From Nitrospinota bacterium (GTDB lineage: Bacteria; Nitrospinota; Nitrospinia; Nitrospinales; VA-1): DNA of 64,000 nt. The DNA lies in the NCBI GenBank assembly GCA_027619975.1, contig JAQCGX010000011.1, positions 16,723 through 80,722 of the forward strand, written 5' to 3'. Shown piece after piece: positions 15,968-25,213 of this stretch. Position numbers and translations under genes: made by a program. Positions within the stretch are counted from its first letter, which is position 1. Each line of letters begins with the position of its first letter. The notes under the pieces were generated by a model. The model was given only the letters and a program-made list of their open reading frames with translations. It was not told the origin of the DNA and searched no databases.

Positions 15968-18679
15968 ATGAATGATTTTTTTCAGTCCAATAGAATTATT
16001 TGTGGCCGCTACCAAACCGCGTTGCAGGAAAAATTCCTGCCCGCCGTCACTTCGGATTCCTTTTCCGATTCTGACAAAAAAAACCCGCAAAAATTTTATC
16101 TGGAATTCAAAAAAAGAGCTCTGGAAGTCGTGACTGAAGAGTCCAAAAAACTTCTAGACGAAACTCTGAAGTCAAACAATTCTTGTTTGTTGTTATTAAA
16201 ACGAACGGCTCTCGTTGATACCATCGTGCTGGCCGCTTTCCAAACCGCCGTCTGGTTCCACAACTATCTGACGCAAAAAAATATCGACGCTAAAGAGGTT
16301 CCTGTTGCCATTGTCGCCAGGGGAGGATATGGCCGGGAGGAAATGTACTTTCAATCTGACGTTGATTTGCAGATCGTTTCAAAATCTTTGTTAGAAAAAA
16401 GCGCTTTGGACCTTGCCCAAGGAGTCATCAAGCAATTTGAATACCTGTTCGTTTTTCAGGACATCTTTCGTACCGCCAGCAATTTTTGCCATTCGGATGC
16501 GACAGGAATGGAGGAGGTGCTGGACCCTGAAAAACTTTCCGACTTCTTCTCCATGATGGAACACCGGTTTGTTACGGGCGACGCGATGGTATACGCCGAA
16601 TTCGCAAGCTCCATTAAAACCGCCAGCCTGATGCACACGGGTGAAATCTTAAAATACTGCTTCAAACACAAGGTCTATTACGATGTTCAGAACACCGTTT
16701 TCCAGCAGGAACCCAACGTCAAGGAAGAGCTCAAGCGTCTTTACTGGGCATTGACCCTGGTCCGGATTCGCCAGAATTTGAACTCGTTAAACCAGTTCGA
16801 ACTTTTGAATGAACTGTTGCGCAAGGACATCTTGAGCGTCATCGCCTATAAAAATATGCAAAACGCTCTCAACTTCCTGTCCAAAGTGCGTTTGCTTTTG
16901 CATGGAATCCGGGGAGGCTCGCACCGCGATATTATTAGTTTCGAAGTCCGGGAGAAGATCGCAGAGGCCATGGGCTTCGAACTCAAGGCGTTTTATAAGG
17001 CCTATTTCTATCATGCAGGCCTTCCCTTGAAACGCTACAGCCGCAATCTGTTCTGGGAAAGCATGTCGTTTGACACGCAGAAGGTCAGCGACTTGACCGA
17101 AAATTTTGCTCTCAATGCGGAAGACCAGATCATTTTCAATAAAGACCCGGATGAATTATCCGCCGAAATCCCGCTGTGGATTTTTGAGGTTTTTGCCTGG
17201 GTAGCGGAAAAGAACTATCATCTTTCCTATCCCATCATCCGCTCCATCGAAGATTACCTGAGTCAAACGGCCCCTTCCTTTCTGATTTCGGATGGTAACA
17301 AGAAAGCCGAGATACAAACCTACTTCCAAAGAATCATCGCCGGGAATCACTTCGCCAAGGCGTTGCGCTTATTGCATGAATTCGGGCTCTTGAGCGACTA
17401 TTATATTCCCGACTTTAAAAATATCTGTGGTCAACTTCAGGACATCTACGTTCATAAGTTTCCGACCGACATGCACATCTTGGCGGCTCTCGATGCTCTC
17501 AATTTGCTGGAAGTTCGGGTGGAAGCCGATGAATTTCTCATCAATCTCTACCATTCCTTGAAAGACAAGACGGCGTTAAAACTTGCCGTGGTTTTACACG
17601 ATATCGGTAAAGGCGCAAAGAAAGAGCACGAAATTGAGGAAGTCGTGGGAGCCCGTATGATCCCAGGCATTCTTGAGAATCTGGGATATGCCGCTGACTC
17701 CAAACAAGTGAAAGATGTGGCTTTTCTGGTTGAAAAACATTTGACCATGTACGATTTGATGCTTCTCGACCCGGAAGAAGACGATACCTTCGAGATGGTC
17801 TGGGATCTGGTGACCCACGACAGAGAACGATTGAAAATGCTGGTCCTGCTCACCTATGCAGACCGGGCCGGCACAAAAATGAAGATGTCCTCTTCCCAGA
17901 TCGAGCAACTGAAAATGTTTTATCAGTTCACCCTGCATCATAAGAAACACGAGGATGTTCCTGAAGCCGTCAAACTGGATTTTTTGCAAATGGTCCGCCT
18001 TCCCAAGGACCTCAGATCACAATTGGAAACTTATAATGGCTTTTTGAAGTCAAAAGGGAAATTCAAAGCTGAATTTACTTTTCAACCTGGCCAGGCTTCG
18101 GATCTGGTCGTATGCGCCAAAGACCAGAAAGAGTTTTTATGCCATATATCAACCGTACTGGCGTTCAATCAGCTGAGCATCGTTGAAGCCAATATCCAGA
18201 CCATGAAAGACAATGCATTCGATGTCTTCAAAGTGGTCACGTCTTCTGGAAACCCCATCGATCATGCTGAGTTTTTTCTCATTCAGAAACGGGTTCTGGA
18301 AGATTTACGGCGTATCTTCGTGGATAGAGAACCCATCGCTTCCGTATTTAAGGATCGGGGCGGGGTCATACGGCAGAAAAAACATCCCTTCAAGGACGTA
18401 AAACTCAAGGTGAAAATCATTGGCAGGACGGTCACGGTGTCCAGCCATGACCTCATTGGAGTCATTATGATGGAAACCCGAGTGTTCGCCCAGCTCAATA
18501 TGGAAATTCAAAGAGCGATCGTACACACCTACCAGGGAACGGCGTCAAACACCTTCTACATGCGTCCACAGGATGTTGAACAGATCGTGCAAGAAAAAGA
18601 TCACTTTATAGGGATGCTCAAAAGGGCGCTTCTACCGTTGATTGAATCAGAATCCGTTTTAAGCGAAGAACCGATCTAA
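15968..18679 (+). CDS. glnD: GlnD-like PII uridylyltransferase / uridylyl-removing enzyme
   Basis: The 903-residue protein has the four GlnD parts in order. The nucleotidyltransferase domain has GGYGREEMYFQSDVDL at about 119-134, with both catalytic Asp. A helical linker region follows, then the HD phosphohydrolase domain with V-V-L-H-D-I-G-K-G at about 540 and a conserved H-E-I-E-E-V-V-G-A. Two C-terminal ACT domains lie at about 700-780 and 820-890. GlnD senses glutamine and modifies PII to control nitrogen assimilation. The usual E-L-x-P-x-S-D of the NTase motif is E-E-M-Y-F-Q-S-D here, a divergence at non-catalytic positions. No glnB or glnA is adjacent. Confidence 0.88.
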   Translation: MNDFFQSNRIICGRYQTALQEKFLPAVTSDSFSDSDKKNPQKFYLEFKKRALEVVTEESKKLLDETLKSNNSCLLLLKRTALVDTIVLAAFQTAVWFHNYLTQKNIDAKEVPVAIVARGGYGREEMYFQSDVDLQIVSKSLLEKSALDLAQGVIKQFEYLFVFQDIFRTASNFCHSDATGMEEVLDPEKLSDFFSMMEHRFVTGDAMVYAEFASSIKTASLMHTGEILKYCFKHKVYYDVQNTVFQQEPNVKEELKRLYWALTLVRIRQNLNSLNQFELLNELLRKDILSVIAYKNMQNALNFLSKVRLLLHGIRGGSHRDIISFEVREKIAEAMGFELKAFYKAYFYHAGLPLKRYSRNLFWESMSFDTQKVSDLTENFALNAEDQIIFNKDPDELSAEIPLWIFEVFAWVAEKNYHLSYPIIRSIEDYLSQTAPSFLISDGNKKAEIQTYFQRIIAGNHFAKALRLLHEFGLLSDYYIPDFKNICGQLQDIYVHKFPTDMHILAALDALNLLEVRVEADEFLINLYHSLKDKTALKLAVVLHDIGKGAKKEHEIEEVVGARMIPGILENLGYAADSKQVKDVAFLVEKHLTMYDLMLLDPEEDDTFEMVWDLVTHDRERLKMLVLLTYADRAGTKMKMSSSQIEQLKMFYQFTLHHKKHEDVPEAVKLDFLQMVRLPKDLRSQLETYNGFLKSKGKFKAEFTFQPGQASDLVVCAKDQKEFLCHISTVLAFNQLSIVEANIQTMKDNAFDVFKVVTSSGNPIDHAEFFLIQKRVLEDLRRIFVDREPIASVFKDRGGVIRQKKHPFKDVKLKVKIIGRTVTVSSHDLIGVIMMETRVFAQLNMEIQRAIVHTYQGTASNTFYMRPQDVEQIVQEKDHFIGMLKRALLPLIESESVLSEEPI

Positions 18680-18739
18680 GCACCTTATAAGTACTATTAC
18701 TAAATCATTGACCCATTAAACTTCCGGGATTTTTTAACG

Positions 18740-19399
18740 ATGCGTCCTTCACTCGTTCTAACAATAAACCTGTTTTTAGCTCTTCTTATAACCGCTTCCC
18801 CGATTGGGGCGGCGACCGTTGATGAACTGTATCAAAAAGCCATCCGGTTGGACAAAGAGGGGTTCTTGGATGAAGCCGCACAAACCTGGGTACAGCTTCT
18901 TAAATCCAATCCAGAAAAGCCATTACAGACATTTGCCACACTGAAGCTTTCCAGCACTTATTTAAAATTAACGGAACCTTATAAAGCCGTGGAAACGCTC
19001 AAAAAACTCACCCTCTCCCAACCGGGTCACTTCGATGCTCAATTCCATCTGGGAAATGCCCTGGCAAAAATAAAAAATTACCCTGAAGCGATTGAGGCCT
19101 TTAAAAAAACCATCGAACTGAGGCCGAACGAAGGTTTGGGAAATGTCGGGCTGGCCCTGGCCCATTTTGGCAATAGACAACCAGACGCCGCCATCCAACA
19201 ATTGCAGGAGGCCAAAAAAATCTTTAAAAATAAAAAAAACATCTCGTGGTATCGCGATGCGAGAATTATGGTTGAGCAGATTAAAGGGTTCGCCAAATAC
19301 CCGCCCAGTTTTTCCGACCTGTGGCTGGCAAACAACCTGGAGCTGGTCCGCAATACCTATGAAAAAGCCGTCTTCAATCTGGACGACCTTAAAAAATAA
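18740..19399 (+). CDS. Exported TPR-repeat protein
   Basis: The 219-residue protein has a signal peptide (LVLTINLFLALLITASPIG, then A-A-T-V-D) and at least three tetratricopeptide units between residues about 35 and 155. One example is the hallmark A-L-A-K-I-K-N-Y-P-E-A-I-E-A-F-K. TPRs mediate protein-protein contacts. It starts 60 bases after glnD on the same strand. Its partner is unknown. It resembles the two other small TPR proteins near the end of the window only in repeat type. Confidence 0.78.
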   Translation: MRPSLVLTINLFLALLITASPIGAATVDELYQKAIRLDKEGFLDEAAQTWVQLLKSNPEKPLQTFATLKLSSTYLKLTEPYKAVETLKKLTLSQPGHFDAQFHLGNALAKIKNYPEAIEAFKKTIELRPNEGLGNVGLALAHFGNRQPDAAIQQLQEAKKIFKNKKNISWYRDARIMVEQIKGFAKYPPSFSDLWLANNLELVRNTYEKAVFNLDDLKK

Positions 19400-19777
19400 G
19401 TTGCGTCCCTCCCTCAGCTCCCTTCAACTCAAACTTTCCATTGAAAACCATCAGAAAAATCCGGACCCCTAGATGCCCCCTATAAACCCTGATAGCGGCC
19501 TTTGGGTTCGTAACATTAAAAAATTTTAATGCTCCGTTAACACCTTTTTAATTCGATAATTTTATAATGTCGTTAGTACTTTTTCTTCTCCTTTTTATTG
19601 GGGCGGGTTCGATGCCACGATCGGCCCGCCCCTCTCCTCCTCAGCTTTTTCAAGAACCGCCGGTTTTTCAGTTTCTTTTATTTTTCAATAATTTAGATCC
19701 AACAATAACCCCCACTCCTCCTTCAAACCCTTTATAATATAAAGGATAGAAACGATCCATCCAGGAGGCTTTGGGAC
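19400..19777. other. Intergenic region with a strong GC hairpin
   Basis: In 378 bases between the TPR gene and the amidinotransferase-like gene the clearest structure is an inverted repeat at 19600-19632. It consists of GGGGCGGG, an inner CGAT/ATCG pair and CCCGCCCC, in otherwise AT-rich DNA. A pyrimidine-rich tract but no T-run follows, so it is not a classic terminator. An AGGAGG ribosome-binding site for the next gene ends the region. I see no gene or tRNA. Confidence 0.5.
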
Positions 19778-20653
19778 ATGACTCAGAGTTTTTTAATGTG
19801 TTCTCCAGATTATTTCGGGGTCCATTACTCGATCAATCCCTGGATGACTGACAAAATTGGCAAAGTTGACCCCCGTCGGGCCACCCGACAATGGGAAGAT
19901 TTTTTCTCCACTCTGGCCCGGTTTGCAGAAATCAAACTCATCCAACCCCAAACACATGTCCCCGATCTGGTTTTTACCGCCAACGCCGGACTGCTTCTGA
20001 AAAATAAGTTTATTCCCAGCCGTTTTCGACACAGTGAAAGACGCGGAGAGGAACCTTTTTTCCGCGACTGGTTTCAATCTCACGGTTATCAAGTCGTCGA
20101 ATGGCCCGGCTCGGTTGTTTTCGAGGGCGCCGGAGATGTCCTGCCGCAACCGGGGAAAAACCTATTGTGGGCGGCAAATGGATTCCGAACCGATCTCGAA
20201 GCCCATGGCATTCTCGCCAGTGAACTACAGATACAGATCGTCTCTCTGCAACTGGTGAATCCCAGCTTTTATCATTTGGACACCTGCTTCTGCCCATTGC
20301 AGGATGGCAAGGTCATGTATTACGAGAAAGCCTTTGACACTCAATCGCTAAAGTTGATTGAAGAGCACACGACCCCGGAAAACAGAATCCCGGTATCTGA
20401 CGACGACGCCGGGCATTTCGCCTGCAATGCTGTTTTGGTGGGAAACAATATCGTCCTCAACCACGCTGGCGAGGATCTGGAAAATCAACTCACAAACGCC
20501 GGCTACACGGTTTTTATCACGCCGGTGACAGAGTTCATGAAAGCTGGAGGCGCAAACAAATGCCTGACTTTAGAACTCGATTCAGGCCCAGAGAAAAAAC
20601 AGAAGATTGAAGAAATGCATGCAATGCCGCTGGCTGTAGAGTCCAAAGGATAG
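19778..20653 (+). CDS. Guanidino-group modifying enzyme (DDAH/arginine deiminase superfamily)
   Basis: The catalytic residues of the superfamily are visible: E116 and D120 in VVFEGAGDV, H166 in FYHLDTC, and nucleophile C262 in GGANKCLTLEL. The early PDLVFTANAG segment is also typical. Members hydrolyse or transfer the guanidino group of arginine derivatives; this one is closest in appearance to dimethylargininase-like amidinotransferases, but the substrate cannot be set from sequence. It is 291 residues, cytosolic, with AGGAGG before the ATG. It stands alone, with no arginine pathway genes beside it. Confidence 0.85.
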   Translation: MTQSFLMCSPDYFGVHYSINPWMTDKIGKVDPRRATRQWEDFFSTLARFAEIKLIQPQTHVPDLVFTANAGLLLKNKFIPSRFRHSERRGEEPFFRDWFQSHGYQVVEWPGSVVFEGAGDVLPQPGKNLLWAANGFRTDLEAHGILASELQIQIVSLQLVNPSFYHLDTCFCPLQDGKVMYYEKAFDTQSLKLIEEHTTPENRIPVSDDDAGHFACNAVLVGNNIVLNHAGEDLENQLTNAGYTVFITPVTEFMKAGGANKCLTLELDSGPEKKQKIEEMHAMPLAVESKG

Positions 20654-20788
20654 CGCCTTCTCCAGATTTTTCGATTTAAGTTCAAATCTGGGCGGATTTG
20701 GGTTAGAATCAAGACCCTAAACCCCGATAACGTATTTTATCAATAAGAGTTTCGGTTTTTTTCCAGCGCCTTCATCCCAAACCCAAAA

Positions 20789-21274
20789 ATGACTATTCCT
20801 AGCCAAAATAAAAGAAAACTCATTGCTTTGGGGCTGGGGGTTTTGCTCGTCATCCATTTATCAGGGTCTCTTGTTTTCGCCAACACGCTGAATCGGTTTG
20901 AGCTGAAGGATGGCAGTGTCATTCAGGGAGAAATTCTCTCCTATTCCCAGGGAATTTATAAAATCAACTCGGATATTTTGGGCACCATCGCCCTGCCGGA
21001 GAACAAAATCAGCGCGATCCATCCTGCGGGTAATGCCAAGTCCCCCAGTGCTCACAATATCGATCAAGTGCAGAAACAGATGTTGAATGACCCTGAGACG
21101 GTGCAGTTAATACAACAGCTTCAAAGCAACCCTTCGGTGCAGGAAATTCTTCAGGACAAAGAACTCATGGATGCCATCGCGCAAGGCAACTTGAACCGGG
21201 TGGGAGACGATCCTAAAATCAAGGCACTGATGAAGCAGGAAACCATAGGAAAAATCATTGAAAAAAATCAATAA
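20789..21274 (+). CDS. Exported protein of unknown function with STI1-like C-terminus
   Basis: The 161-residue protein has an N-terminal signal or anchor segment (L-I-A-L-G-L-G-V-L-L-V-I-H-L-S-G-S-L-V-F, then A-N). A small beta-rich region follows (RFELKDGSVIQGEILSYSQG), of the type seen in envelope proteins. The C-terminal half reads L-I-Q-Q-L-Q-S-N-P-S-V-Q-E-I-L-Q-D and resembles the helical STI1/DP motif. No enzyme motif is visible. It lies 60 bases upstream of orn on the same strand and may share its transcript. Confidence 0.65.
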   Translation: MTIPSQNKRKLIALGLGVLLVIHLSGSLVFANTLNRFELKDGSVIQGEILSYSQGIYKINSDILGTIALPENKISAIHPAGNAKSPSAHNIDQVQKQMLNDPETVQLIQQLQSNPSVQEILQDKELMDAIAQGNLNRVGDDPKIKALMKQETIGKIIEKNQ

Positions 21275-21334
21275 GGTTGCAGCGGAACATCCTGTGGAAA
21301 ACCGCCAAACCAATCACCCGCACTGGAAGGAACC

Positions 21335-21919
21335 ATGAGCAAACAATCACCAAACAACCTGGTTTGGATGGACCTGGAAATGACCGGTCTGGACCCTGAT
21401 AAAGAATTAATTATTGAAATCGCTACCCTGGTAACAGACAGCGATTTGAATATCCTGGAAGAAGGCCCCTGTCTGGCCATTAAGCAGAGCAACGCGATTC
21501 TTTCCCGCATGGATGCCTGGAACACCACAACCCATGGCGCGTCCGGGTTGACGACCAAAGTGATGAAATCCGCAATCTCCAATGCGGACGCGGAAAAGCT
21601 CACGCTTGATTTCATCAGGCAATACTGTCCTCCGCAAGTTGCGCCCCTGTGCGGCAATTCCATCGGCCAGGACCGACGATTTCTGATCAAATACATGCCG
21701 GAGCTTCACGATTATTTCCACTACCGCAGCATCGATGTCACCTCCATCAAAGAGGTGATCAAGCGCTGGTTTCCCAAGGGACCCAAATTTCCAAAGAAAA
21801 GTTCGGTGCATTCCGCCGATATTGATGTCAAAGAGTCCCTGGAGGAGTTGATTTTTTACCGCAAGCATTATTTTTCCCTGAACGAAGAAGCCGTCCTCAC
21901 CAACGCTAAAGATTCCTGA
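21335..21919 (+). CDS. orn: Oligoribonuclease
   Basis: Orn degrades di- and oligoribonucleotides to mononucleotides and finishes RNA and cyclic-di-GMP turnover. The DEDDh exonuclease motifs are visible: V-W-M-D-L-E-M-T-G-L near the start, an N-S-I-G-Q-D-R-R-F-L block, and H-S-A-D-I-D near residue 167. The 194-residue length is slightly longer than the usual 180. AAGGA lies five bases before the ATG. The next small gene starts seven bases after its stop. Confidence 0.95.
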   Translation: MSKQSPNNLVWMDLEMTGLDPDKELIIEIATLVTDSDLNILEEGPCLAIKQSNAILSRMDAWNTTTHGASGLTTKVMKSAISNADAEKLTLDFIRQYCPPQVAPLCGNSIGQDRRFLIKYMPELHDYFHYRSIDVTSIKEVIKRWFPKGPKFPKKSSVHSADIDVKESLEELIFYRKHYFSLNEEAVLTNAKDS

Positions 21920-21925
21920 AAACTC

Positions 21926-22195
21926 ATGTCCAAAGGCGCGATTCTAACCATCGGTTTTCTGCTTTTTATCAGCTACCTGTCCTTTTCCCTGATATGGACG
22001 GGAAACAAATACGAGTGCCATGCCTGTATTGTCTATAAAGATAAAGAGGTTTGCCAGACCGTCGCCGGCGTGCAAAAGGAAGAAACCATGATGGTTGCCA
22101 TCACCACAGCCTGTGGCGGCGCCGCTAACGGCATGACGGAAAATATCGAATGTCAGGCCAAAGAACCAAAATCAATGCAGTGCAAGGACCTTTAG
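21926..22195 (+). CDS. Small membrane-anchored cysteine-rich protein (89 aa)
   Basis: One hydrophobic N-terminal segment (about residues 5-26) is followed by a soluble tail with six cysteines in a C-x2-C...C...C...C...C pattern (Y-E-C-H-A-C-I-V-Y-K-D and T-T-A-C-G-G-A-A). A periplasmic, disulfide-stabilised or metal-binding domain is likely. I recall similar small proteins in other environmental genomes but no function. It follows orn closely, so cotranscription is likely. Confidence 0.62.
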   Translation: MSKGAILTIGFLLFISYLSFSLIWTGNKYECHACIVYKDKEVCQTVAGVQKEETMMVAITTACGGAANGMTENIECQAKEPKSMQCKDL

Positions 22196-22302
22196 GCAGA
22201 AATTCAAGGCACCTGACTACACCGGTATCTCCAAGCCAAATACGACTTCCGGAAAAACAAAAATTCCAAATTTTTTTATATCGAATTAAATGTCGCCCTT
22301 CG

Positions 22303-22369
22303 ACATACCCGTGCCGGGCATGAAGACTAAGGAGGGAATACCACATACCCGTGCCGGGCATGAAGGCTA
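22303..22369. repeat. Two-copy 27-bp direct repeat with palindromic core
   Basis: The units at 22303-22329 and 22343-22369 differ at one base and are 40 bases apart. Each contains CATACCCG-TGC-CGGGCATG, whose arms pair with one G-T wobble. Just upstream, 22290-22306 holds ATGTCG-ccctt-CGACAT. The cluster lies in the convergent gap between the 89-aa gene and purC, with no T-run, so it looks like a REP-like palindromic repeat rather than a terminator or CRISPR. Confidence 0.6.
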
Positions 22370-22484
22370 CTGTTAAACACCACAGGGGTCAGGGAAATTG
22401 AATCACAACCGTCACAGAGTAACGGCGCAAGGGTCGCAAAGGACTCAATAAGAAGAAAAATAAAGAGTGCTCTAACCCGTCAGG

Positions 22485-23198
22485 TCACGCCTTCTCCCCG
22501 CACACCAGCTTGTAAACCTCCTGATACTTTTCCTCGACACTGCCGAGGCTGAAGCGGAAACGGTCCTTGTCCATCTTTTCTCCGGTTTCCCAGTCCCACA
22601 GGCGGCAACCGTCGGGACTGATTTCATCACCCAGCAACACTTCTCCCTGATTCCTGCCGAACTCCAGTTTGAAGTCCACCAGCCGGATACCCCGCGCTTT
22701 AAAAAACTCGACCAGTAACTGGTTAACTTTGGACCCGGCGGATTTTAGAAATTCAACCTCTGCCTCTGTCGCCCATTGGAAGGTCTTGATGTGCGATTCG
22801 TTGATCATCGGGTCGTGCAAAGGATCGCTCTTGTAAAAAAATTCCTGGGTGGGTGGATCGAGAGGTTTTCCTTCTTCAATCCCCAGCCGCTTGCACAGAC
22901 TGCCCGCCGCCACGTTGCGAAAAACCACTTCCACCGGAATGATCTGCAGTTTTTTCACCAGCATCTCGCGATCGCTCAACAACTCGACAAAATGCGTCTT
23001 AACCCCGTTGTCTTCCAGATATTTAAAGATTCTGGTGGACACATGATTGTTGATAACGCCTTTATCGACGATGGTGCCTTTTTTAATGCCGTCAAAGGCA
23101 GTGGCGTCATCCTTGAAATACTGGATCACCAGGCCGGGATCATCGGTGGCGTATATGATTTTGGCTTTGCCTTCGTATAATTTTTCTTGTCGTTTCAT
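22485..23198 (-). CDS. purC: SAICAR synthetase
   Basis: This enzyme joins aspartate to CAIR in de novo purine synthesis. The 237-residue length is typical. Family segments are present: L-Y-E-G-K-A-K-I-I-Y, then F-K-D-D-A-T-A-F-D-G, V-E-V-V-F-R-N-V-A-A-G-S and L-L-G-D-E-I-S-P-D. It lies 106 bases downstream of purB on the same strand, giving a purB-purC order that may be cotranscribed. purB catalyses the next step as well as a later one. Confidence 0.96.
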   Translation of the reverse strand: MKRQEKLYEGKAKIIYATDDPGLVIQYFKDDATAFDGIKKGTIVDKGVINNHVSTRIFKYLEDNGVKTHFVELLSDREMLVKKLQIIPVEVVFRNVAAGSLCKRLGIEEGKPLDPPTQEFFYKSDPLHDPMINESHIKTFQWATEAEVEFLKSAGSKVNQLLVEFFKARGIRLVDFKLEFGRNQGEVLLGDEISPDGCRLWDWETGEKMDKDRFRFSLGSVEEKYQEVYKLVCGEKA

Positions 23199-23304
23199 GA
23201 AAATTCCTGTTTTAATAATTTAAGGGGAAACCCATCATACGAACCTGTCACCCTGTGGGTGTTGCTGTGACAATATTTTTTTAATTATCCTGCCCAGCAC
23301 CTAT

Positions 23305-24597
23305 TTATTTAAAAACCCGTTCAAAAATTCGGTCTATGTTTTTGAATTGCGATTTCAATTGAAACGCCTTTTCCAGATCTTTATCGGACAGGTATTTTTT
23401 GATGTCCTTGTCCTTCTTCAAAAGAGGAAGAAACTCTTTGCCCTGTTCCCAGACCTGCATGGCATTTCTCTGCACCATGCGGTAGGCGTCTTCCCGAGTC
23501 ACGCCCTTTTGGACTAACGCCAGCAGAACGCTTTGCGAAAAAACCAGGCCGCGAGTGATCTCCAGATTCTTCATCATATTTTTCGGATAGACCATCAAAC
23601 GGTCGATCATGCGGGTCGTGCGGTTGAGCATGTAGTGCATGAGAATGGTGCTGTCCGGGCCGATCACCCGTTCGACGGAGGAATGGCTGATGTCGCGCTC
23701 ATGCCAGAGGGCCATGTTTTCCATCGCCGCCTGAGCATTGGCGCGAATGATCCGCGCCAGGCCGGACATTTGTTCCGACACCACGGGATTTCTTTTATGC
23801 GGCATGGCGGACGACCCCTTCTGGCCGCTGGAGAAAAATTCCTCCGCTTCCAGAACTTCGGTTCTCTGCATATGACGGATTTCCACGGCGATCTTGTCGA
23901 GCGTGCCTGCCAGAATCGCCAGCGTGCTGAAATACTCCGCGTGTCGGTCGCGCTGGATGATCTGACTGGACACAGGAGCCGGTTTGAGACCCAGCTTCTT
24001 GCAGACGTACTCCTCAACATCTGGGTCGATACTGGCGAAGGTCCCCATCGCTCCGGAAATCTGACCATAAGCGATTCTCTGCCGGGCCTGTTTCAAGCGC
24101 TCGATATTGCGCCCCATTTCCTCATACCAGATTGCCAGCTTGAACCCGAAGGTGATGGGTTCGCCGTGAATCCCGTGCGAGCGCCCGATCATCGGCGTGT
24201 TCTTATGCAAAAGCGCCTGTTTTTTAATCGCTTCCTTTAGCCCTTCAGCTCCCTTAATGATCAGGGTAGCGGCTTGTTTCAACTGCACCGCAAAGGCTGT
24301 ATCCAGCACGTCGGAAGAAGTCAGCCCCAGATGCATATAACGGGCGGATTCCCCGACGTTTTCGGACACGCAGGTGAGAAAGGCGATGACATCGTGTTTG
24401 ACTTCTTTTTCGATTTCATCGATGCGGGCGATGTCGAAACGGGCTTTCTTCTTCATTTCATCGACGGCGGATTGAGGGATTTCCCCGCGGTTTGCCAAGG
24501 CTTCACAGGCCAGAATTTCAACTTTCAGCCAGATGTCGAATTTGTTTTCTGGCTCCCAGATGGCGGCCATTTCCGGGAGCGAATAGCGTTCAATCAA
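23305..24597 (-). CDS. purB: Adenylosuccinate lyase
   Basis: The lyase cleaves fumarate from SAICAR and from adenylosuccinate. The fumarase/aspartase superfamily signature G-S-S-A-M-P-H-K-R-N-P is present, along with R-S-H-G-I-H-G-E-P-I-T and L-T-S-S-D-V-L-D-T. A longer frame starts at 24672, but the TTG at 24597 has AAGGA eight bases upstream and gives the family's usual M-I-E-R-Y-S-L-P-E-M start, so 430 residues is preferred. The reaction precursor from PurC and this enzyme act consecutively. Confidence 0.95.
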   Translation of the reverse strand: MIERYSLPEMAAIWEPENKFDIWLKVEILACEALANRGEIPQSAVDEMKKKARFDIARIDEIEKEVKHDVIAFLTCVSENVGESARYMHLGLTSSDVLDTAFAVQLKQAATLIIKGAEGLKEAIKKQALLHKNTPMIGRSHGIHGEPITFGFKLAIWYEEMGRNIERLKQARQRIAYGQISGAMGTFASIDPDVEEYVCKKLGLKPAPVSSQIIQRDRHAEYFSTLAILAGTLDKIAVEIRHMQRTEVLEAEEFFSSGQKGSSAMPHKRNPVVSEQMSGLARIIRANAQAAMENMALWHERDISHSSVERVIGPDSTILMHYMLNRTTRMIDRLMVYPKNMMKNLEITRGLVFSQSVLLALVQKGVTREDAYRMVQRNAMQVWEQGKEFLPLLKKDKDIKKYLSDKDLEKAFQLKSQFKNIDRIFERVFK

Positions 24598-24732
24598 AAC
24601 GGTTTCCTTAATTTTTTTTAATCGAGATATAGTTGCTGGGATCTCGACAGTTTTATAAGATGGAGAGATCAATAATGATGATGCGCCAATATTAAACGCA
24701 ATCGCACGCTAAATCAATCAAGAGATTTTACG

Positions 24733-25209
24733 ATGATCGAAGTCCGTTTTGTTTGTCTGGGTAACATTTGCCGATCCCCTCTCGCCCACGGGGTTTTTGA
24801 AAAGTTAATCGCCGAAGAAGGGCTGGAAGACAAGATCCGTGTTTCTTCCGCCGGCACCGGTAACTGGCATGTCGGGTCACCGCCAGACGAAAGAATGCAG
24901 CAGACTGCAAACAAATACGGCATTCAGTTGAACTCCCGAGGCCAGCATTTTCAAAGCTCGGATTTTCAGGATGTGGACCTCATTCTGGCGATGGATCACA
25001 GCAACCTGATGTCCCTCAGGCAAATAGCCCCCGACCCACAGCAAACGGAAAAATTACGGTTGTTCCGTTCCTTTGACCCGGAGGCCAATGGCGACCTGGA
25101 CGTCCCCGACCCCTATTACGGCGGCGGCAAGGGATTTGAAATCGTCTATCAGATCGTCCAGCGCACTTGCCCAAAGATTCTGGAATTTCTCAAGAGCCAG
25201 GTCAAATGA
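24733..25209 (+). CDS. Low-molecular-weight protein-tyrosine phosphatase
   Basis: The phosphatase loop is C8-L-G-N-I-C-R14-S near the start, and the general acid lies in D-V-P-D-P-Y-Y-G-G near residue 120. With 158 residues it is a normal LMW-PTP. Such enzymes dephosphorylate tyrosine kinases of exopolysaccharide systems or small metabolites. Its stop is four bases from the ATG of the fructosamine-kinase-family gene. That pairing recurs in bacteria and suggests a joint role in removing sugar adducts, an inference. Confidence 0.92.
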   Translation: MIEVRFVCLGNICRSPLAHGVFEKLIAEEGLEDKIRVSSAGTGNWHVGSPPDERMQQTANKYGIQLNSRGQHFQSSDFQDVDLILAMDHSNLMSLRQIAPDPQQTEKLRLFRSFDPEANGDLDVPDPYYGGGKGFEIVYQIVQRTCPKILEFLKSQVK

Positions 25210-25213
25210 GCGC

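Noticed and set aside
22303..22369. Short CRISPR or terminator
   Set aside because: Only two units, a self-complementary core, and no T-run on either strand.
23533..24240. 235-residue frame opposite purB
   Set aside because: It lies fully antisense to a well-supported conserved enzyme, with no own signals.
24598..24672. 25-residue N-terminal extension of adenylosuccinate lyase
   Set aside because: The TTG at 24597 has AAGGA at the right distance and matches the family start.
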